Shown here: positions 59,221 through 64,000 of the stretch, piece after piece
Layout: the number at the start of each line of letters is the position of its first letter
How positions within the stretch are numbered: position 1 is the first letter of the stretch
Origin: Maratus speciosus
Lineage: Eukaryota; Arthropoda; Arachnida; Araneae; Salticidae
Length of the DNA stretch: 64,000 nucleotides
Reading direction: 5' to 3'
NCBI GenBank assembly: GCA_963932465.1
Contig: OZ010791.1
Location: forward strand, 322,582,283-322,646,282
Made by a program: the position numbers and the translations under genes
Notes under the pieces: generated by a model
Told to the model about the DNA's origin: nothing
The model's database searches: none
Seen by the model: only the letters and a program-made list of their open reading frames with translations

Positions 59221-59434
59221 TTAACCCTTGCACGGGAAAGTAATTATGTTTATGTAATGATGAATTCTCACCAAAATTTCCGAAATTTTTTATTTCAAAA
59301 TAACGAAAAGCAATTTTACAACTGTTTTCCATCAAAGTTACAAAAGTAAAATTTAACTAAAAGTTTCGGATGCAAATCTTCATTAAAATTATGTGGGGTA
59401 TAATATATATCCCATCGCCCCATCGAGGAGTTAA
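59221..59434. mobile_element. TTAA-flanked MITE, copy D
   Basis: A 214 bp element with TTAA at 59221-59224 and 59431-59434. It has the same body as copy A but inverted (ATTCTCACC near 59265). The hairpin is therefore at the right end: GTGGGGTATA and TATATCCCAT around 59391-59414, pairing with G-T wobbles. The right terminal repeat read inward is TTAACTCCTCGATGGGGC. Confidence 0.75.
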
Positions 59435-59784
59435 AAGGTTATTTAAATTAAAAAATAGTGAAAACGCTATATATTTTTTAACAAGAGTAAATACATGAAA
59501 AAGATTGAAAAAACTTCTTAAAAATTATCCAGAATTTTTAGTGGTACAGCTAATATTCGCTTACCTTCTCTAGACTGCTAAGTTTTTGCGATTTTTTAAA
59601 CTGTTTTACTTTTTCCAATCCGATTTTAATTTTTCTGTTTTTATTATTTTGAGAGCATAAAAAGTAAAATATTACATTCTTTCTGTTAGGTTAATGAAAA
59701 TATCTGTCGTATTTTAATAGCTTTAATAACGGTAAAATTTTAATACCTAATTTTAATAATTTTAATTTTAATTGTAGTACCTAA
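59435..59784. other. Unassigned AT-rich sequence
   Basis: I see no gene here. The sequence next to the following Tigger (ATTTTAATAC, AATTTTAAT) is AT-rich simple sequence. Confidence 0.35.
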
Positions 59785-59786
59785 TA

Positions 59787-61176
59787 CAGTCATCTCTCAC
59801 TTATACGCGTTTGAAGGGATTGATTTAAAATCGCGCATAACTGAGAGCCGCGCGTAATTGAGAGAATGTTGTACGTATTAATTATTTATACACATTATGG
59901 GAAAGAAAAACATTTTTAAATATAAGAATTATGGTAATAACATTTTATAAAATAAAAGGTGTGTTATATTAGTATAGTGTACTAAAAAAAAAATCCTTAC
60001 ACTTTCACTATAGAATGTAGTTTAAAAAAATACAATAAACGTGAAATTTCATTTTACATAGAAGAAGATATACTAAAGAAAAATCAATTAATCCTCCTTT
60101 AAGAAGTCCTCAGTGCTAGTTTGTTTTTTCTTAGACCGCGTTTGTAGAACGACCTTTTCTAATGCATTAAAGTGTGTCATTGTATTTGATGCTACTTGGC
60201 ATGTTGAAGATAAAATCTCAAAGTGTACAGGGCTACTAAAGCAGTAGCATAAAATGGAACATTTACAATACCAGTTTCATCATTATCATCATCTTCTCAT
60301 TTTTCAAATGTCACGTCATGAAAAACAGTTTCAATATGTGTTATTGCTGTTGATGTTAAGTTTTCATCAATATCGGCGAAATCTTGAAAAGAAAGAAAAC
60401 CCTGGCTTATGCTGTGCCTTTTTTCTTCGTCTACGTTAAAATCATTGCTGTTGTTTTCATTTTCCTTGTAATGGAATAACTTCAGCATTATTTGAATCAA
60501 CAAAACCGACTTTTCTAAAGCAGTTAGAAATTGTAGCGGCTGTTACATTATTCCAAGAGGAAACCAACATATGCATAGCATCCAGAATCCTCATTTTCTT
60601 GAATTTCTTTTTCTGCTCCAGTGATATAAACATTCTTCCCACCAAAACTTTCCTATACTGCGCTTTAACTGACCCTATTATTATCGAGATCTAATGACTG
60701 GAGTCTCCTAGTACAATTTGCAGGGACTTGTGTATGTGTCAGCAATAACTTATGTATGTGTCAGTAATGGGAGATCTGAAGGATGGGCGGGACACTGATC
60801 CATAAGTAGCAGAACTTTTCATTTTTTAGCTATTTTCATATCAAATTCCTTCAAAAAAACTGAAAAAAAATTCGATGTCATCCAGGCTTTGGTGCTACTT
60901 GCATAAAAACATGATAATTTCTTCACACTTTTTAAACACTGTGGTTTCTTCGATTTACCAAATTCTTTATAGATAAAAAAATGTTTCGCACTTAACTCAG
61001 AGTCTGTGAATTGCGCTCTTATTTTCGCGTATAACTGAGAGAGACAATGCAAAGTGGCGCTTATAAGTGATATATCTCTAGCATTATTTCACTATTCCTT
61101 GTGGCGGAACCTTATGATATTTGCGTATAACTGAGATATGCGTATAATTGAGAGGCGCATAAGTGAGAGGTGACTG
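59787..61176 (-). mobile_element. Tigger/pogo element, third family
   Basis: A 1390 bp element with TA on both sides (59785-59786, 61177-61178). Ends are CAGTCATCTCTCACTTATACG and, inward from the right, CAGTCACCTCTCACTTATGCG. AACTGAGA/TCTCAGTT-type motifs recur near both ends (about 59837, 61030, 61127, 61148). Minus-strand transposase remnants fill the interior. Confidence 0.85.
60088..61052 (-). pseudogene. Tigger transposase relic
   Basis: From the N-terminal side on the minus strand: frame 60819-61052 with RAQFTDSELSAKHF and SSTKAWMTSNFFSVFLKEFD, the segment that leads to the catalytic core. The core itself is deleted. The next frame, 60457-60645, has MRILDAMHMLVSSWNNVTAA and NCFRKVGF, then an acidic region. 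The C-terminus reads KKKQTSTEDFLKED-stop (stop at 60088), a degenerate PIP-box-like ending in the same place as in the other Tiggers. Confidence 0.8.
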
Positions 61177-61178
61177 TA

Positions 61179-62204
61179 ATAATTTTACCAATTATGTAAA
61201 ATTTTACGGGTATTAAAGGTATTAAAATTAAGTATTAAAATATGACAGAACTTTTGCCTCACCCTAATATTATTAATCTCCGAAGAAATAATCTTTGGCA
61301 GGGGTTTATAAGCTTTTACAGATGGTAAAAGTTCTTAACAACACGACACATTTATACAAAACAATTACAATAAAACAAGCCTAACCCTAAGAAATTCTAA
61401 AAATAGTCTTCTATAAAAAAGTTCCTAAATGAAATTCTTTCATATGATAAATGTTAAATGAAGACGCCATAAAGAACTGTGATTTCAATTGGCAGCATCA
61501 TTACTTGAAGGAGTCGAAATCTTTACATAAATCTTTTACTCGAGCTCTACGAAAACAAATAAATTGAGTCCATGTGTAAGGCAACGCCTTCTACCGGTAG
61601 CAATAATTTCTAATATCAACCCTTTCATTTAGGCATTTCTTTGTTTTAGAGGTGCCTGGTTTGTATTAAACTGCGAGAAAAATGGAAAGTTTCTTTTAAA
61701 TTAACCGGTATATAAAAAAGAGAAAATTCCGGAGCAGTTTCTCATAATAGCATTTAGATTTCGTGTGTTCATAAATATTTAACCGGAAGAGGGTGGAATA
61801 GAGGCGGAATTATTCCATTGTTTCGCTTTATTATTCAACTCTTAAGAGCTTGCGTGTTAATCGTGACCCAAGATTCTTTTTTCATACTTGCATAAATTAT
61901 ATTTTTCTTTCCCGTAATTTTCTCTTTATTTTGTATGTGTTAAAAGATAGTTTTCTGATGTCTTTTTCACTTCTAACTTAATATTTCAATGAAGATAAAG
62001 AATATTTTAATTTGGTATTGGAATTAGAAACTTTAAACAATATTTCTTCGACCTCATAGAACGTATTAAAAATGGAATATTTTTTATTGCAGATCTTACT
62101 GTTCTTCAGGCCAATAACACACATGATTCCAAAAGTGTAGATTACATTCAACTTTTGAAGATATTATTAACACATGCTGGACAATTGCACCATTAAATAT
62201 AATA
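61179..62204. other. Unassigned AT-rich sequence
   Basis: I see no gene, RNA or recognisable repeat in this ~1 kb. Confidence 0.4.
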
Positions 62205-62582
62205 AATAAGAATATATTCGTTAAAAACACTCAAGCTTGCGCAATGGTCACATAAACAAAAACCTTTATATGAACTTGTACAATTAAAATCAATGATAAA
62301 AACATAAAATCTACGCTTTGAACTGCTTCTGATCACTGAATGGCGCCACTGCACTTTTTCAGCCTTGTAATTGGTCAACAGATTGTCTCTCACACATAAA
62401 AAATTCATCTTTAGACTTTTAATCATTTGAGCATGTTTTATCCTGAGGACGATTGCAGCAAAAGTTCGAAATTAGATTTTATGTTTTAATCATTCATTTT
62501 AATTGCATAAGTTTATATAAAGGTTCTTGTTTCTGTGTATCATTGAGCAAGCTTATGTGTTTTTAACAAATACATTCTTATT
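62205..62582. repeat. 378 bp foldback with 109 bp arms
   Basis: The left arm (62205-62313) and right arm (62474-62582) are inverted copies at roughly 85 percent identity by eye, starting AATAAGAATATATTCGTTAA and ending AACATAAAATCTA. The ~160 bp centre contains CCTGAGGACGATTGCAGCAA, then AAGTTCGAAAT just before the right arm. The CTGAGGA and GAAA boxes resemble the conserved boxes of a hammerhead ribozyme, and such motifs occur in Penelope-like elements. This is only a resemblance. Confidence 0.65.
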
Positions 62583-63075
62583 TATTAAAACTATCATTCA
62601 CATGTTTTGCCTAATGAAAAGAAGTATACAAATATTTTCTTTTGAAACTTTTCGGAATTTGAAGAATTTGGGAAATTTCTTTTCAAGTGTTTTAACCTTT
62701 AATATTTTTCGAAGTAAAAGATATTAAGCATGGTGAATTTTGTACTTTGTGATTGATACCGTGTCTTCTGGAAAGAAAGATCGAATCGGAAAACAAACCC
62801 AACATGATTTTGCGGAATATTCATAAATTCTACTTAAAAAATAAAGTAATTTTATACAACTTCAAATTATTCATTCTCCATTTTCTTAAAACAGTCAATA
62901 TCCAACTATCATCCTGGTTTTAAAAATACACCCAATTATGGTTAGAGTTGATAAAAATATCGTCTAATCTTAGCTTTCAAACGGTACTTCATACACAGCC
63001 ATTCATGGCATAAAATAACTGGCAATTCTGTTGCTAGTTCATTGCGGGCAAACTTCTTCCGCAAGAATAATTTAT

Positions 63076-63294
63076 TTAACCCCTTAACCTACGATTTAAA
63101 ATCAACAACTCCACGGTTTGGCAAATCCATAGCTACCACTAAAATTTAATAGAGATTTTTACCTTGTTTAATCATGGAATTTCGACGATTAAATTAAACT
63201 ATATTTACTGTGAAATTTTAGTGGTAAGAAGAATTTAAATTTGGCTCGATCATCCTACGCGGGCTATGCCCGTCATTGTAGGTTAAGGGGTTAA
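63076..63294. mobile_element. TTAA-flanked MITE, copy E
   Basis: A 219 bp element with TTAA at 63076-63079 and 63291-63294. Ends match over about 17 bp (TTAACCCCTTAACCTAC on both). The subterminal hairpin at the right end has arms CGGGC (63260-63264) and GCCCG (63268-63272). The body contains CCACTAAAATTTAATAG and its imperfect inverse near the other side. Confidence 0.78.
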
Positions 63295-64000
63295 AGAAAG
63301 CAATAACGCTGGGTATGAGAGATTAAGCCTAATGGTTTTACAAGAAATGAAGTCGTAAGAAAATTGGACCAGAACTGAGTTTCGAACTTTTATGATGATG
63401 TTGCAGAGGATGGCATGGCTATATTTGAATGTATGTAAATTTTTGTACATGAATGTATTAATTAAACAAACACCTAATTTGAAGAACAAATTAAAAAAAC
63501 AAAATTTATTACCTACATTGTTTAAGCCCGAGAAGGGACATATATTAAGGTATTTCATTCAATTCGTTCTACATCCAATGTTAAATTTTTGTAACAAATA
63601 AGTTAAACCAATTGAACATTAAAAAATAAAAATAAAATTCATACAACATGATACTTTAAATACCCTAAAAACTTAAATTACGTTCAAATGAAATCGAAAT
63701 AAATCTTAGACTTTTTCCATTTTTCAGTTATAAATATTTGTATTGCAGATTTTTGTATTATTTTTATGATGAGTATACATAAAATGATAAGATACATGCA
63801 AAATACAAAACTTTAAATAAGCGTAAGACTTATTATTATTATTACCATTCACCCATATACAAAGGCATTTTAACCTTCGTTTTGACCCTCACGTCAGGCA
63901 AACATTTTCACACTTTAAATTTATAATATTATTAGAATTAGTAAAGAAAAAAAGATGAGTGGCATCAGGCACAAAAAGGTGGGAAGAAAAAAATGAAAAA
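63295..64000. other. Unassigned AT-rich sequence to the window end
   Basis: I see no gene. Overlapping frames on both strands (63283-63558 minus, 63392-63601 plus) have no recognisable domain; the first starts beside the MITE. Confidence 0.35.

Overview
This window looks like a gene desert from an AT-rich arthropod nuclear genome; an arachnid is my guess, made only from the mix of repeats. I found no host gene with a convincing start, splice pattern and protein family. Almost everything that can be identified is mobile DNA or repeats grown from it. Only one protein-coding gene looks intact: a mariner-superfamily transposase on the minus strand at 51496-52572. Most other long reading frames are chance products of low-complexity sequence or fragments of dead transposons. 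All family names come from motifs read by eye; no database was searched.

Layout. 0-9 kb: a mariner relic, a TTAA-flanked MITE, a 1.6 kb element with five CACATGTG motifs, and two very large palindromes (4.78-6.35 kb and 6.77-8.57 kb). The second palindrome contains an inner inverted-repeat element ending in ACAGGGTG, which in turn contains a TTAA MITE. 9-12.4 kb: another TTAA MITE, a minisatellite around TGACGTCA, and a TTAA element nested inside another TTAA element. 12.45-26.70 kb: a tandem satellite of 27 monomers of about 492 bp. Its first monomer was later hit by a TTAA MITE and by a tRNA-derived foldback, and the other monomers supply the empty sites. 27.0-28.4 kb: a CACTA-like non-autonomous element. 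29.6-32 kb: minisatellites in inverted arrangement. 32.5-34.6 kb: a decayed RAG1/Transib-like transposase. 34.75-35.98 kb: a Tigger (pogo) relic. 38-40 kb: a hAT-like end and a diverged ~150 bp tandem repeat. 42.0-43.9 kb: one Tigger element inside another. 44.0-48.2 kb: a dead BEL/Pao retrotransposon carrying an insertion in gag. 49.4-58.6 kb: a tandem array of ~320 bp units, each a piece of the GIY-YIG endonuclease end of a Penelope-like element. This array is interrupted by the young mariner (50.77-53.49 kb) and by a Helitron (54.80-57.92 kb). 59.2-63.3 kb: two more TTAA MITEs, another Tigger and a 380 bp foldback.

How the parts relate. Nested insertions give a relative history. The two tandem arrays act as natural recorders, because each insertion can be compared with an uninterrupted neighbouring monomer. 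This confirms TTAA duplication for the MITE, a 12 bp duplication for the tRNA foldback, and duplication-free insertion between A and T for the Helitron. The observation that seems least explained is the TTAA MITE group. At least five copies have a hairpin close to one end whose stem sequence differs between copies while pairing is kept.
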